A stretch of DNA of 64,000 nt from Caldisericota bacterium (GTDB lineage Bacteria > Caldisericota > JANLFM01), in NCBI GenBank assembly GCA_024655965.1, contig JANLFL010000001.1:428905-492904 (forward strand), read 5' to 3'. This document shows, piece after piece, positions 33,302-42,406 of the stretch. The translations under genes were made by a program, and so were the position numbers. How positions within the stretch are numbered: position 1 is the stretch's first letter; each line of letters begins with the position of its first letter. The notes beneath the pieces were generated by a model that saw only the letters and a program-made list of their open reading frames with translations, made no database searches and was not told the origin of the DNA.

Positions 33302-34522
33302 TTGGCTTTATTTATTTTTTATCAAGCATTGGTCACCATTGGGATTCTCTGGGTTCTCTGGAATTTTTCCAGGAACCTGAAGGACCTTATTCCCTTGGAA
33401 AATTTCCGGGATTTCCCGATTTCCAGGGAGCCCCTTATATCCGTCCTCGTTCCTGCAAGAAACGAGGAGAGGAATATCCGTCGCTGCATTGAAAGCCTCC
33501 TTTCTCAGGACTACCAAAACCTGGAAATCATCGTTTTGGACGACCAGTCCACCGACCGAACCGGGGAGATCCTGAAAGAGCTTCAAGGGAAATATTCCGG
33601 AAATAGGTTGAAGATCATCGAGGGAAAGCACCTTCCCCAGGGATGGCTGGGAAAAAATTTCGCCTGCCACCAGCTATCCCAGGAGGCGGAGGGGGATTTC
33701 CTGCTTTTCGTTGACGCTGACACCTGGCTTTCTCCCGATGCGGTCAGGGCGGGCCTCTCTGCTTTAGAGAAAACCAAGAGCGATTTTCTTAGCCTTTTCC
33801 CCGGAGAGGTCACGGGAACGATCTGGGAGAGGATGGTCGTTCCCTTCCTGCACTTTGCGCCCATGTGCTTCCTCCCCATGAGCTTGATCCGGAAAAGCCC
33901 GAACCCCCTGATTTCCATCGCCATCGGGCAGTTCATGATGTTTCGAAGATCCGCTTACCGTGGGATCGGAGGGCACGCGGGGGTTAAAAGCGAGGTAGTG
34001 GAGGACATCGCCCTCTCCAGGAGGATCAAGGAGTTCGGTTTCTCCCCCTTATTTCTCGACGGGGGATCGATGGTCTCATGTAGGATGTATCGCAACTTCA
34101 AGGAGGTCTGGCTTGGTTTCTCCAAGATCATCTTCGCTGTCTTTAAATTCAGGCTAATTCCCCTTTTAGTTGCCATGTCCCTGTTCGATGCCCTCTTCCT
34201 GTTCCCGTTTTTTTATCTTTTGAGGCTTTTTTTCCATCCGGGATACCCGGAAGTTGTGAACCTGATGATTCTTCTCCAGATTTCCGCAATTTTCCTTTTA
34301 AGGATGATTCATTCCTACCGCTTCAAAAATCCAGGGGGCGCAGTTCTTCACCCCTTTTCGGTGATTAATTTGAACTTGATCGCCCTTTTTTCCGCTTACC
34401 TCCATGTGAGCGGAAAAGGGGTGATCTGGAAGGGAAGAAAGTACAGGACGGTTGCCGAGGATGATTTCCCTCTTGATGCTGAAGAAGAGGAGGAATCCCT
34501 TCCCTCGGACTTGAAAGGGTGA
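33302..34522 (+). CDS. Membrane-bound family 2 glycosyltransferase
   Basis: A 406-residue GT2 enzyme with an N-terminal membrane helix, a cytosolic GT-A domain (VLVPARNEERNIRRCIESLL, IIVLDDQSTDRTGEIL, the DxD-type LFVDADTWLSPDA, and an EDIALSRRIKEFG acceptor motif) and three or four C-terminal helices. This plan resembles CrtQ/HpnB-type transferases acting on lipid acceptors. The start is TTG 33302 with GAGGA upstream. It precedes plsY by 20 nt, suggesting a lipid-related role; the sugar is unknown. Confidence 0.9.
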   Translation: MALFIFYQALVTIGILWVLWNFSRNLKDLIPLENFRDFPISREPLISVLVPARNEERNIRRCIESLLSQDYQNLEIIVLDDQSTDRTGEILKELQGKYSGNRLKIIEGKHLPQGWLGKNFACHQLSQEAEGDFLLFVDADTWLSPDAVRAGLSALEKTKSDFLSLFPGEVTGTIWERMVVPFLHFAPMCFLPMSLIRKSPNPLISIAIGQFMMFRRSAYRGIGGHAGVKSEVVEDIALSRRIKEFGFSPLFLDGGSMVSCRMYRNFKEVWLGFSKIIFAVFKFRLIPLLVAMSLFDALFLFPFFYLLRLFFHPGYPEVVNLMILLQISAIFLLRMIHSYRFKNPGGAVLHPFSVINLNLIALFSAYLHVSGKGVIWKGRKYRTVAEDDFPLDAEEEEESLPSDLKG

Positions 34523-34542
34523 ATTTGAAAAGGAGGATTTAG

Positions 34543-35157
34543 ATGCCTTTTAAAGATTTGGGATTGATTTTTCTTTCCTACCTTTTGGGAGGAATTCCTT
34601 TTTCCTACCTTTTGGGGAAGTTAAAGGGGAAGGACCTGCTGGAAACCGGGGACAGGAACCCGGGAGCTTGGAACTTGATGTTCAACGTGAATAAAAAGGC
34701 GGGCATCCTCGGGGTGCTTCTTGATGGGGGAAAAGGCCTGGGGGCTTGCCTGATTGGCGCTCAATTTGGGGATTATTCCTGGGTTCCTTTTTTCTGCGTG
34801 GTTTCAAGCGTGGCGGGACACAACTGGTCTCCATTTCTCCGCTTGAAAGGGGGGAAGGGGGTGGCCGCCTGCGTGGGGGGAATTTTGGGCTTGAGCCTTT
34901 ATGCCCTTCTTGTTTTTGGAGTGGTGGCCCTTTCCCTTCTTCTGATGGTCCGGAGGATGGCCCTGGGGATTCTGGGAGGGGTGGCTGGAGCCTCAGCCTA
35001 TTTATTCATTTCCAATCCCGGTTGGACGACTTTCCTCTTTGGTATTTCTCTCCTCCTGGTGATGGCCCCCAAATACCTGAGGGAAGCCCGGGAGATGAAG
35101 GCCAGGCTGGGCGACGACCGCCGTGAGGTGAAGGACCTCTTCACCGCCAAGCCCTAA
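34543..35157 (+). CDS. plsY: Glycerol-3-phosphate acyltransferase PlsY
   Basis: Membrane enzyme that transfers an acyl group from acyl-phosphate to glycerol 3-phosphate, the first step in phospholipid synthesis. The 204-residue protein has about five helices and the three PlsY motifs: GGIPFSYLLGKLKGKDL, a divergent second motif DRNPGAWNLMF (usually GSGNxGATN) and GHNWSPFLRLKGGKGVAA. The changed second motif is unusual and may alter substrate contact. AGGAGG lies just before the ATG. The stop codon is immediately followed by a palindromic terminator-like repeat. Confidence 0.9.
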   Translation: MPFKDLGLIFLSYLLGGIPFSYLLGKLKGKDLLETGDRNPGAWNLMFNVNKKAGILGVLLDGGKGLGACLIGAQFGDYSWVPFFCVVSSVAGHNWSPFLRLKGGKGVAACVGGILGLSLYALLVFGVVALSLLLMVRRMALGILGGVAGASAYLFISNPGWTTFLFGISLLLVMAPKYLREAREMKARLGDDRREVKDLFTAKP

Positions 35158-35184
35158 AAAAATGGGGACAGTCCCCATTTTTTT
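35156..35184. repeat. Perfect palindrome, terminator-like repeat copy 1
   Basis: A 29-bp perfect palindrome built from A7, TGGGGAC, a central A, GTCCCCA and T7. It forms a strong hairpin with a T-tract on both strands, so it would act as a bidirectional terminator after plsY. The 25 bases starting at 35163 recur exactly at 35241. Such GGGGACAGTCCCC elements occur as dispersed repeats in many genomes, which is known in general. Confidence 0.85.
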
Positions 35185-35232
35185 CTCAAAATTTTGAAAA
35201 ATGGGACCCGAAAACCGCTCCCCATCTAATCT

Positions 35233-35265
35233 GAAAAAATTGGGGACAGTCCCCATTTTTTTCTC
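35233..35265. repeat. Palindromic terminator-like repeat copy 2
   Basis: Second copy of the TGGGGACAGTCCCCA hairpin (core 35241-35255) with an A-rich left arm and T7 on the right, 78 bp after copy 1. One mismatch in the flanking arm (T at 35240). It lies 44 nt upstream of the start of the next gene, so that gene must have a promoter close to it or be expressed by read-through. Confidence 0.8.
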
Positions 35266-35308
35266 TGGCAAAGTTGGGGTAAAATCGAAAAAGAAAGGGG
35301 GTGCCCGC

Positions 35309-37813
35309 ATGAAAGCAGTGATTATGGCGGGAGGGTTCGGCACGCGACTCCGCCCCTTGACCATGAACATCCCCAAGCCCATGGTCCCGGTGATCAACCG
35401 GCCAATCATGGAGCACGTGGTGGAACTCCTGAAAAGCGCGGGCTTCAAAGAGCTGATCGTCCTTTTATATTTCCAGCCGGAAGCCATCCAGAATTATTTC
35501 GGTGACGGGGAAAAATGGGGCGTAAAAATTCAGTACATCAAGCCGGAAGCTGATTTCGGAACTGCAGGAAGCGTGAAAAGGGCACAACCGCATCTCGACG
35601 ACACATTTCTGGTCATTTCCGCCGACGTGCTCACCGATTTCGACCTTCAATCCGCCCTCCGCTTTCATGAAGAGAAGAGCTCCTCCGCAACCATCCTCCT
35701 CACTCGGGTGAAGGACCCCCGGGCTTACGGGATCGTGATCACCGAGGAGAGCGGGAGGATCCATTCCTTTCTGGAGAAACCCACCTGGGGGGAGGTCTTT
35801 TCCGATACCGTGAACACGGGAATTTATGTCCTGGAACCGGAAGTCCTGGAAAAAATTCCCCCGGACCTTCCCTTCGATTTTTCCAAGGACCTCTTTCCCG
35901 CCCTCCTTAAAGAAGGCGTTCCCCTTTACGGCATGATAACCCCCGGATACTGGAGGGACATCGGAAACCTGGAGGATTACCGCCAGGCCCACATGGACAT
36001 CCTTCACGGTGAAGTGAACATCAAGGTCGAGGGCACCCGCGTTAACCGCGTTGGCATGGACATCTGGGTCGGGAAAGGAGTGAAGATCCATCCCCGGGCA
36101 AAATTAAGGGGGACGGTGATCCTGGGAGATGGCTCCCAGGTGGGGGATGACGCTTATCTCCACGATTCGGTGATCGGTCCCAGGACTATAATTTCGGACG
36201 GTTCACAGATCTCAGACTCGGTGATCTGGAGCGATTGCGAAATCGGTAAGGAAGTGCGGATAAAAAAGGCTGTCCTGGGGTTCGGGGTCAAGGTTGGTCC
36301 CCTGGCCTCCATACAGGAAGGAAGCGTGATCGCGGACGGATGTCTAATCGGGAATAAAGCAACCGTTTCAAGCGGAGTAAGGATCTGGCCTTTCAAGCAC
36401 GTCGAAGGAGGGGCCTTCCTCACCGGGAGCCTGATCTGGGGTGATCGGTGGTCCCGCAGCCTTTTCGGGAACTACGGGATCACCGGCCTGGCAAACCAAG
36501 AGATCACCCCGGAATTCGCGGCCAAGGTGGGGGCCGCTTATGGGACCCTGCTCAAAAAAGGACAGTCGATAATTTCCTCCTACGATGGACACAGGGCCTG
36601 TCGCTTGATTCACCGCTCGCTGATGGCCGGACTTCTTTCCACGGGGATCAACATTTTCGACCTTGGCCAGGTGGCGATCCCCGTTGCCCGCCACGCCACC
36701 GTTAGCCTGGAGGCCCTTGGGGGAGTTCACGTTCGCAAGTCACCCTTCAACCCGAAGGTGATTGACATCAAGTTTTTTGACGAAACCGGTCTGGATCTCC
36801 CCCCGACGAGGGAGAGAGCGATTGAGAACTCGTATTTCCGGGAGGAGTTCTTGAGGGTCAGCCCGGAGGAAGTGGGGATGATCTCGTTTCCTTCGAGGAT
36901 TCTGGAATATTATCAGGAATCATTTCTCCATGCCCTGAACCTCGATGTTTTAAGGGAAGCCAGGTTCAAGGTGGTTGTGGATTACGGCTTTGGCACGGCC
37001 TCCACTGTGCTCCCGATTTTATTCGGAAAAATGGGGGTTGAGGTGGTCGCCTTGAACGCTTACCTCGACGAGCGAAAGATCACCAAGTCGGAGGAGGAAT
37101 ACAGGGAAGCCCTCCAAGCCCTGGCGGAAATCGTGGTCTCCCTGAAATGCCAGGTGGGTTTCATGCTTGACGCCGGAGCGGAGAAACTTTTTATGGTTGA
37201 CGATCAGGGGAAAATCCTTTCCGGGGACGAGAGCCTGGCCTGTCTTGCCTACCTCGTTTTAAAAGCAAAACCGGGAGGGAAAATTGCGGTGCCCATTACC
37301 GCTTCTTCAGCTCTTGAGGAAATTGCCGATTCACAGGGGGGAAGGGTCGTTTACACCAGGACCTCCTCCAGCGCGATGATGCTCGAGGCGAAGAAAAAGG
37401 ACATCACTTTCGTGGGGGAGGTGAAGAACGGTTACATCTTCCCCGAGTTTCAGCCTTTCACTGATGGAATGTTCGCCCTGGCGAAGACCCTCGAGCTCCT
37501 TGCCCTAGAGGGGACTTCCCTGAGGGAGGTCTTCTCGGCGATCAAACCCCGGGCAATGGTCCGGGAGCACCTGGCCTGCCCCTGGGAGATGAAGGGGACG
37601 ATCATCAGGAGACTTCTTGAGGAAAACCCCAGGGAAAGGGTTATGGCCTTAGATGGGGTGAAGATCTTCTTCGACCGCTCCTGGGTGCTGGTTTTACCCG
37701 ACAAGGATCGCCCCCTCCTTCACGTGAACGCCGAGGCGGACTCCGAGGAAGTCGCAAGGAGGTTGGTGGAACTTTACCTGAATGAAATCAGGTCCTGGAT
37801 GGGTGTAAAATAA
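35309..37813 (+). CDS. Mannose-1-phosphate guanylyltransferase/phosphomannomutase-like fusion
   Basis: An 834-residue protein with an N-terminal nucleotidyltransferase (MKAVIMAGGFGTRLRPLTMN, about 1-230), a left-handed beta-helix (hexapeptide repeats, 245-380) and a C-terminal phosphohexomutase fold (about 385-834). The family is annotated as GDP-mannose-forming. The mutase half has lost key residues: TASHNP is replaced by HVRKSPFNP (near 478) and the DGDxDR metal loop reads DAGAEK (621-626), so it is probably regulatory, not catalytic. I use ATG 35309 (AAAGGGGG upstream); an upstream in-frame start would read through repeat copy 2. Confidence 0.9.
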   Translation: MKAVIMAGGFGTRLRPLTMNIPKPMVPVINRPIMEHVVELLKSAGFKELIVLLYFQPEAIQNYFGDGEKWGVKIQYIKPEADFGTAGSVKRAQPHLDDTFLVISADVLTDFDLQSALRFHEEKSSSATILLTRVKDPRAYGIVITEESGRIHSFLEKPTWGEVFSDTVNTGIYVLEPEVLEKIPPDLPFDFSKDLFPALLKEGVPLYGMITPGYWRDIGNLEDYRQAHMDILHGEVNIKVEGTRVNRVGMDIWVGKGVKIHPRAKLRGTVILGDGSQVGDDAYLHDSVIGPRTIISDGSQISDSVIWSDCEIGKEVRIKKAVLGFGVKVGPLASIQEGSVIADGCLIGNKATVSSGVRIWPFKHVEGGAFLTGSLIWGDRWSRSLFGNYGITGLANQEITPEFAAKVGAAYGTLLKKGQSIISSYDGHRACRLIHRSLMAGLLSTGINIFDLGQVAIPVARHATVSLEALGGVHVRKSPFNPKVIDIKFFDETGLDLPPTRERAIENSYFREEFLRVSPEEVGMISFPSRILEYYQESFLHALNLDVLREARFKVVVDYGFGTASTVLPILFGKMGVEVVALNAYLDERKITKSEEEYREALQALAEIVVSLKCQVGFMLDAGAEKLFMVDDQGKILSGDESLACLAYLVLKAKPGGKIAVPITASSALEEIADSQGGRVVYTRTSSSAMMLEAKKKDITFVGEVKNGYIFPEFQPFTDGMFALAKTLELLALEGTSLREVFSAIKPRAMVREHLACPWEMKGTIIRRLLEENPRERVMALDGVKIFFDRSWVLVLPDKDRPLLHVNAEADSEEVARRLVELYLNEIRSWMGVK

Positions 37814-37864
37814 AGAAGTTCAAAATTATTTTTGGGACTTTGCCGGAAAGGACCTGAAACCGAA

Positions 37865-39205
37865 GTGAACTGGAGCAAAAACCGCCTTTTCTTCCTCATC
37901 CTTGGGGATTTAATTCTTTTTAATTTTTCCTTTCTTCTGGCCTATGTCGTCCGCTTCGGTTTTGATATCCCGTATTTGAACTTCCTCCCGTACTTGCGCT
38001 ACTTCCCCCTCTTTACCCTGGTCTATGTTCTCATCCTGGGGATTTTCGGGGTTTACGAGGCGGAAAAGGACTTCGGTTTCTTCGACAACCTCCTGGTCCT
38101 GGCCCCGGCGGTCGGGGTTTTTGTCGTGGTCCACCTGGGCTTGCTCTTCCTCCTGAGGGAGTTCGCCTTTCCCCGCTTGACCCTGGTATCGGCTTACCTT
38201 TTCCTTTGGTTTTTAACGGCCCTTTTCCGGGCTTTGGATTCCCGCCTTTTAAGGCTTACACTCGCTCCCCCCAAAGCCCTCCTTCTGGGAACAAAAAAGG
38301 AAGTTGAAAGTTTCCTCAGGGAGGGAAAGACGGATTCCGTGGAGGTGGTGGGATGGATTGTGGGAAATTCGGAGGAGATCCCTGGAATTAAGGCTTATCC
38401 ATTTTCCCCCTGCGAAAGCCTGTTGGGCCAATCTGGCGCAGAGGAAATTTTAATCCTCTCCTCCCCTGAGATTACCCCCAAAATCCTCGACCTTTTAATC
38501 GAAGCCCGGAAAAAGGGCGTGAAACTTTCCATGGTCCCCTCTCTTTACGAGCTGCTCACGGGGAACATCCCCTTCACCCGCTGGGGAAACGTGCCCATGG
38601 TGGAGATCTGGAGGGAGGTCCCTTTGACCGACCGATTCCTGATCAGAGCGCTGGATTTTTTTGGTGCCCTTTTTCTGTTAATCTGCCTTTCCCCCGTCCT
38701 CCTTCTTTCTGCCATTGGGATCAAGATCACCTCCCCGGGACCGATTTTCATTCACCAGGAGAGGGTGGGGCTGGGGGGAAAGGTTTTTAACCTGGTCAAG
38801 TTTCGCACCATGAAGCCCGAGGCGGAAAAGGATACCGGACCGGTCTTCGCTCAGGAAAGGGACCCAAGGGTAACTCCTTTCGGCCGTTTCCTTCGCCTTC
38901 TGCGGATCGACGAGCTCCCTCAATTCTTCAACGTGCTTAAGGGGGAGATGAGCCTCGTTGGTCCCAGGCCCGAGCGCCCGGTATTCGTGGAAAAGTTCGA
39001 AAAAGAGGTCCCGGGTTATTCCCTCCGTTTCCTGGTGAAGCCGGGGATGACGGGGATGGCCCAGATCTACGGGACCTACGAGACTAGCCCGGCGAACAAA
39101 CTGAGGTACGACCTGGCATATATTCGAAACCAGTCTTTCCTCCTGAACTTGCGCCTTCTATTTTTGACCTTTAAATTAATGCTGGGCAGAAAGGGAGCCA
39201 GATAA
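37865..39205 (+). CDS. Polyprenyl-phosphate sugar-1-phosphate transferase (WbaP/WcaJ-like)
   Basis: Starts lipid-linked glycan assembly by moving a sugar 1-phosphate onto undecaprenyl phosphate. It has four N-terminal membrane helices, a central CoA-binding-like region (ALLLGTKKEVESFL), a re-entrant hydrophobic segment and the catalytic domain with SPGPIFIHQERVGLGGKVF, LVKFRTM, LRIDELPQFFNVLKGEMSLVGPRPE and FLVKPGMTGMAQI. The start is GTG 37865; a TTG at 37832 is possible but gives residues without family match. It sits between the GDP-mannose enzyme and the O-antigen ligase gene. Confidence 0.95.
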   Translation: MNWSKNRLFFLILGDLILFNFSFLLAYVVRFGFDIPYLNFLPYLRYFPLFTLVYVLILGIFGVYEAEKDFGFFDNLLVLAPAVGVFVVVHLGLLFLLREFAFPRLTLVSAYLFLWFLTALFRALDSRLLRLTLAPPKALLLGTKKEVESFLREGKTDSVEVVGWIVGNSEEIPGIKAYPFSPCESLLGQSGAEEILILSSPEITPKILDLLIEARKKGVKLSMVPSLYELLTGNIPFTRWGNVPMVEIWREVPLTDRFLIRALDFFGALFLLICLSPVLLLSAIGIKITSPGPIFIHQERVGLGGKVFNLVKFRTMKPEAEKDTGPVFAQERDPRVTPFGRFLRLLRIDELPQFFNVLKGEMSLVGPRPERPVFVEKFEKEVPGYSLRFLVKPGMTGMAQIYGTYETSPANKLRYDLAYIRNQSFLLNLRLLFLTFKLMLGRKGAR

Positions 39206-39218
39206 ATATCGGGAGGGC

Positions 39219-41477
39219 ATGGAGGGAATGAAAAAACCAAAAGGAAAACCCACAAAAAGGACAATTTCGGATACCAAAGAAAAGGTAGTTTACTGGTGCG
39301 ACCGGATCATTGAAGCGGGACTGATTCTGATCGTCTTTTTTGTCCCATTGATTTTCACCATCTCCACCGGAGCAGATATCTTTAACCTCCCCCGCTTGAC
39401 ATTTTTGAGGGTCATGACCATCCCCGTGGCCCTTGCCTGGGTGATCCGGCTTTTCGAAACCCGGGAGTTCTACCGCCTTAAATCGCCCATGACCCTTCCC
39501 GTTTTAGCGGTTCTCCTTTCATGGCTCCTTTCCTCGATTTTCTCCCTCCGGCCCGAGGTCTCATTTCTGGGAAATTACCTCCGCCATGAGGGTTTCTGGA
39601 CAATCGCCAACATGATCCTCCTCTTTTTCATCGCCTCCTCCACCTATAAGACCACTGCCCAGGTGAACAGGCTTCTTCAGGTGATGCTCTGGTCAGGACT
39701 TGTGACTGTAATTTACGGGACACTCCAGTTCTTTGGTCTGGACTGGATTTCCTGGGCTTCAAAGGGAAGGCCCTTCTCCACCTTGGGAAACCCCGATTTC
39801 TTCCCCCACTTCTTAATCATGCTTTTGCCCATCGCCCTGATGAAATTTCTTCACGCCCCCAAGCTGGAATTAAAGCTGTACCTTCTTGCATTCATCGCGC
39901 TTCTTGTATTTAACGTGGTGGTGGCCCAGACCAGGGGTTCCTACGTGGGCCTGGCAATTTCCCTCCCCGTTCTTTTGTTTTTCATCAGCAAGAAAGCTTA
40001 CCGGGAGAACAGGAACTGGCTGATCGCTTTCGGGGCGGCCTTCGTGCTGGTTTTGGTTTACCTCGTCTGGAAAACCGATTTAATTGCCTCCATTCTGAGG
40101 GTCGCCACTGTCAAGAGCCGTTTTTACATCTGGCTGGGAGGAATTTCCATATTTTTTGCCTACCCCTTCCTGGGAGTGGGGCCCGATGTCCTGAGGATTG
40201 CCTCGCCCCCCTTCAAGGACCTCCGCTACTCCCTGATCGAGCCCATGAACAACCCCGACAGAATGCACAACCAGTACCTTGACGAGCTGATCATGCGGGG
40301 AGCGATAGGCTTCCTGGTTTACATGTGGATGCTCGTTTCCTTCTTCGTGACCTCATTCAAGACATGGAAGTCCTCCCTGGACTCTTACTGGAAGGCCATG
40401 ATCGCTGGAATCGCGGTCGGGGTTCTTGCATACCTGGGCCAGAACATCGTGGCTTTCGGGGTCATTCCCACCATCCTGTATTTCTGGATGCTCATGGCTT
40501 TAAATACCGCTCTTTCCCAGATGGACCTTTCCCCCGCTAAGGTAAAGACCGGGAAAAAGGAGATTTCCACTGCGGGAGATATCCCGGTTTACGAGGCCAG
40601 GCCACCAACAAGGAAATTGCTCCCCGAATTCCACGCTCCCGTGAAAATCATCGTATACCTTGTCTCATCAGCGATCCTGATCACATCCGGATACTGGGCT
40701 ATCCGCTTCATGTCCGCGGACCTGGCATACGGGAAAGGGGAGACTGCGGTGCGCACCGCTCAATATTACGAGGAGCAGGCGCAGAAGGAGACCGATTCCG
40801 ACAGAAAGAACAAGATCGTTCAGGAGGCGAACAGGCTTCTTGAGGAGGCCCTGAACAATTACGCCAGGGCTGTGGCCCTCAACCCCTGGGAAGCCGGCTA
40901 CCGCACAGCCACCGAGGGACACACTTCCGGCCTTGGCAACCTATATTATGACCTCTCAAAGAGGATTTCCGACCCCACCTTGAAGGAGAAATACCGCTCT
41001 ATGGCCAGGGAGGAATGGACAGAGGCCCTCAAGACCACTATGTATCTGGAAAACGTGTACATGATGATCGGCAGGTCCTATCAGGATGAAGCCAATGAGA
41101 AACCCGACCAGCGCCAGGAGCTTTTAAGAAAAGCCGCGGAGAACTTCGAAAAGGGAATCCAGGCTGATCCTGGAGATTACCCCCTTTATTTCCAGCTTGC
41201 CTCAATTTACACGGAACTTGGAGACCCGGAGAAGGCGGTGGAAAGGGCGGAAAAGGGAATAATCTATGCTCAGCCCACGGAGAACCGCAATTACAGCCTT
41301 CTTTTAGGGGCACAGACCAATTTCAACCTGGGGTCAAAACTCAAACAGGAGGGGAAAACGGACGAGGGGGCGAAATATCTCAACCGCTCAAAGGAACTTG
41401 CGGAACAGCTTTTAACCTATGACCCCGGAAACTCCGACGCTAAAGAACTGCTTGAGAAGTTAAAATCCCTGCTTTAA
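39219..41477 (+). CDS. O-antigen ligase/polymerase family protein with C-terminal TPRs
   Basis: A 752-residue membrane protein. Residues 25-430 have about twelve helices and a periplasmic loop with GVGPDVLRIASPPF, as in WaaL/Wzy ligases and polymerases; NNPDRMHNQYLDELIMRGAIG holds the conserved His region. After one more helix (about 470-490) a cytosol- or surface-facing region (500-752) has tetratricopeptide-type helix pairs, for example NFEKGIQADPGDYPLYFQLA and NPWEAGYRTATEG. Likely polymerises or attaches the surface polysaccharide. Start ATG 39219 or 39228 cannot be resolved. Overlaps the convergent gene by 4 nt. Confidence 0.92.
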   Translation: MEGMKKPKGKPTKRTISDTKEKVVYWCDRIIEAGLILIVFFVPLIFTISTGADIFNLPRLTFLRVMTIPVALAWVIRLFETREFYRLKSPMTLPVLAVLLSWLLSSIFSLRPEVSFLGNYLRHEGFWTIANMILLFFIASSTYKTTAQVNRLLQVMLWSGLVTVIYGTLQFFGLDWISWASKGRPFSTLGNPDFFPHFLIMLLPIALMKFLHAPKLELKLYLLAFIALLVFNVVVAQTRGSYVGLAISLPVLLFFISKKAYRENRNWLIAFGAAFVLVLVYLVWKTDLIASILRVATVKSRFYIWLGGISIFFAYPFLGVGPDVLRIASPPFKDLRYSLIEPMNNPDRMHNQYLDELIMRGAIGFLVYMWMLVSFFVTSFKTWKSSLDSYWKAMIAGIAVGVLAYLGQNIVAFGVIPTILYFWMLMALNTALSQMDLSPAKVKTGKKEISTAGDIPVYEARPPTRKLLPEFHAPVKIIVYLVSSAILITSGYWAIRFMSADLAYGKGETAVRTAQYYEEQAQKETDSDRKNKIVQEANRLLEEALNNYARAVALNPWEAGYRTATEGHTSGLGNLYYDLSKRISDPTLKEKYRSMAREEWTEALKTTMYLENVYMMIGRSYQDEANEKPDQRQELLRKAAENFEKGIQADPGDYPLYFQLASIYTELGDPEKAVERAEKGIIYAQPTENRNYSLLLGAQTNFNLGSKLKQEGKTDEGAKYLNRSKELAEQLLTYDPGNSDAKELLEKLKSLL

Positions 41478-42406
41478 AGGGACTCCACCCACTTAAGGGT
41501 TTTTCTTAAACCCTCCCCCAGGGGGACAAGCGGTTCCCACCTCAGGATTTCCCTTATTTTTTCGATTGACGCAACTGATCGGCGAATGTCCCCTTGCCTT
41601 TCGGGCTTTCTTTCAGGGTTGAACTCCAAATCCTTTAGGAAAAAGATGGCCTTCCCCAGTTCCAGAATGCTCGTCTCTTTCCCGCTTCCCACATTGAATA
41701 CCTGTCCAGGGGCGCTTTCCTTCTCCATGGCCAGAATCATCGCCCGGCAGGCGTCCTCCACGAAGAGGAAATCCCGGGTCTGCTTTCCGTCTCCAAAAAG
41801 CACGGGCTTCCTCCCGGAGACCGCCGCTTCCAGGAACTTGCTGATCACCCCGGAATAGGGGGAGGAGGGGTCCTGGCGGGGTCCATAAATGTTGAAAAAG
41901 CGCAGGGAGACCGTCTGCAGGTACCCTAAGCGGAAAAAGGCCAGGGCGTGGGCTTCCCCCTCGAGCTTGGAGGTCCCGTAAGGGGAAAGGGGACGAGGCT
42001 CTTGCCTTTCAGATACCGGAAAGGCTTCCGGGTTCCCGTAAACCGAGGCCGAGGAGACGAAGACCACCCTTTTTATCCCCTGGTTTTTGGAAAAGGAAAG
42101 GACCTTCAAGGTCCCCACCGCGTTCACCTCGTGCGCTTTTTGGGGCTCGTGGATCGAGCGCTCCACCGAGGAGATCGCCGCAAGGTGAAAGACGCCCTCC
42201 ACGCCCCTGAAAGCCTCGGGGACTTTTTCCGGGAAGCGCACGTCCCCCTGGTAGAACTCGATTTTTCCTCGGGCTTGATTCAAATTTTCCAGGGAACCCG
42301 TGGAAAGATTGTCCAGGACCTTGACCTGATGGCCCAAGGAAAGGAGGAGATCTACCAGGTGGGAGCCTATGAACCCCGCGCCCCCGGTCACAAGAAATGT
42401 TCCCAT
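41474..42406 (-). CDS. NAD-dependent sugar epimerase (UDP-GlcNAc/UDP-Glc 4-epimerase type)
   Basis: Extended SDR of 310 residues with TGGAGFIGSHLVDLLL (NAD-binding), VFHLAAISSVERSI, SSASVYG and the catalytic YGTSK in PLSPYGTSKLEGE. RFFNIYGPRQDPSSPYSGVI is typical of the WbpP/WbgU-like UDP-GlcNAc 4-epimerases; GalE activity on UDP-glucose is an alternative. Its ATG overlaps the manC stop by one base (TAATG), so the two form a leftward operon for sugar nucleotides. Confidence 0.92.
   Translation of the reverse strand: MGTFLVTGGAGFIGSHLVDLLLSLGHQVKVLDNLSTGSLENLNQARGKIEFYQGDVRFPEKVPEAFRGVEGVFHLAAISSVERSIHEPQKAHEVNAVGTLKVLSFSKNQGIKRVVFVSSASVYGNPEAFPVSERQEPRPLSPYGTSKLEGEAHALAFFRLGYLQTVSLRFFNIYGPRQDPSSPYSGVISKFLEAAVSGRKPVLFGDGKQTRDFLFVEDACRAMILAMEKESAPGQVFNVGSGKETSILELGKAIFFLKDLEFNPERKPERQGDIRRSVASIEKIREILRWEPLVPLGEGLRKTLKWVESL

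Noticed and set aside
35201..35308. N-terminal extension of the GDP-mannose fusion protein through the second palindromic repeat
   Set aside because: The 36 extra residues come from the repeat and lack family homology; ATG 35309 has a good ribosome-binding site and the exact nucleotidyltransferase N-terminus.
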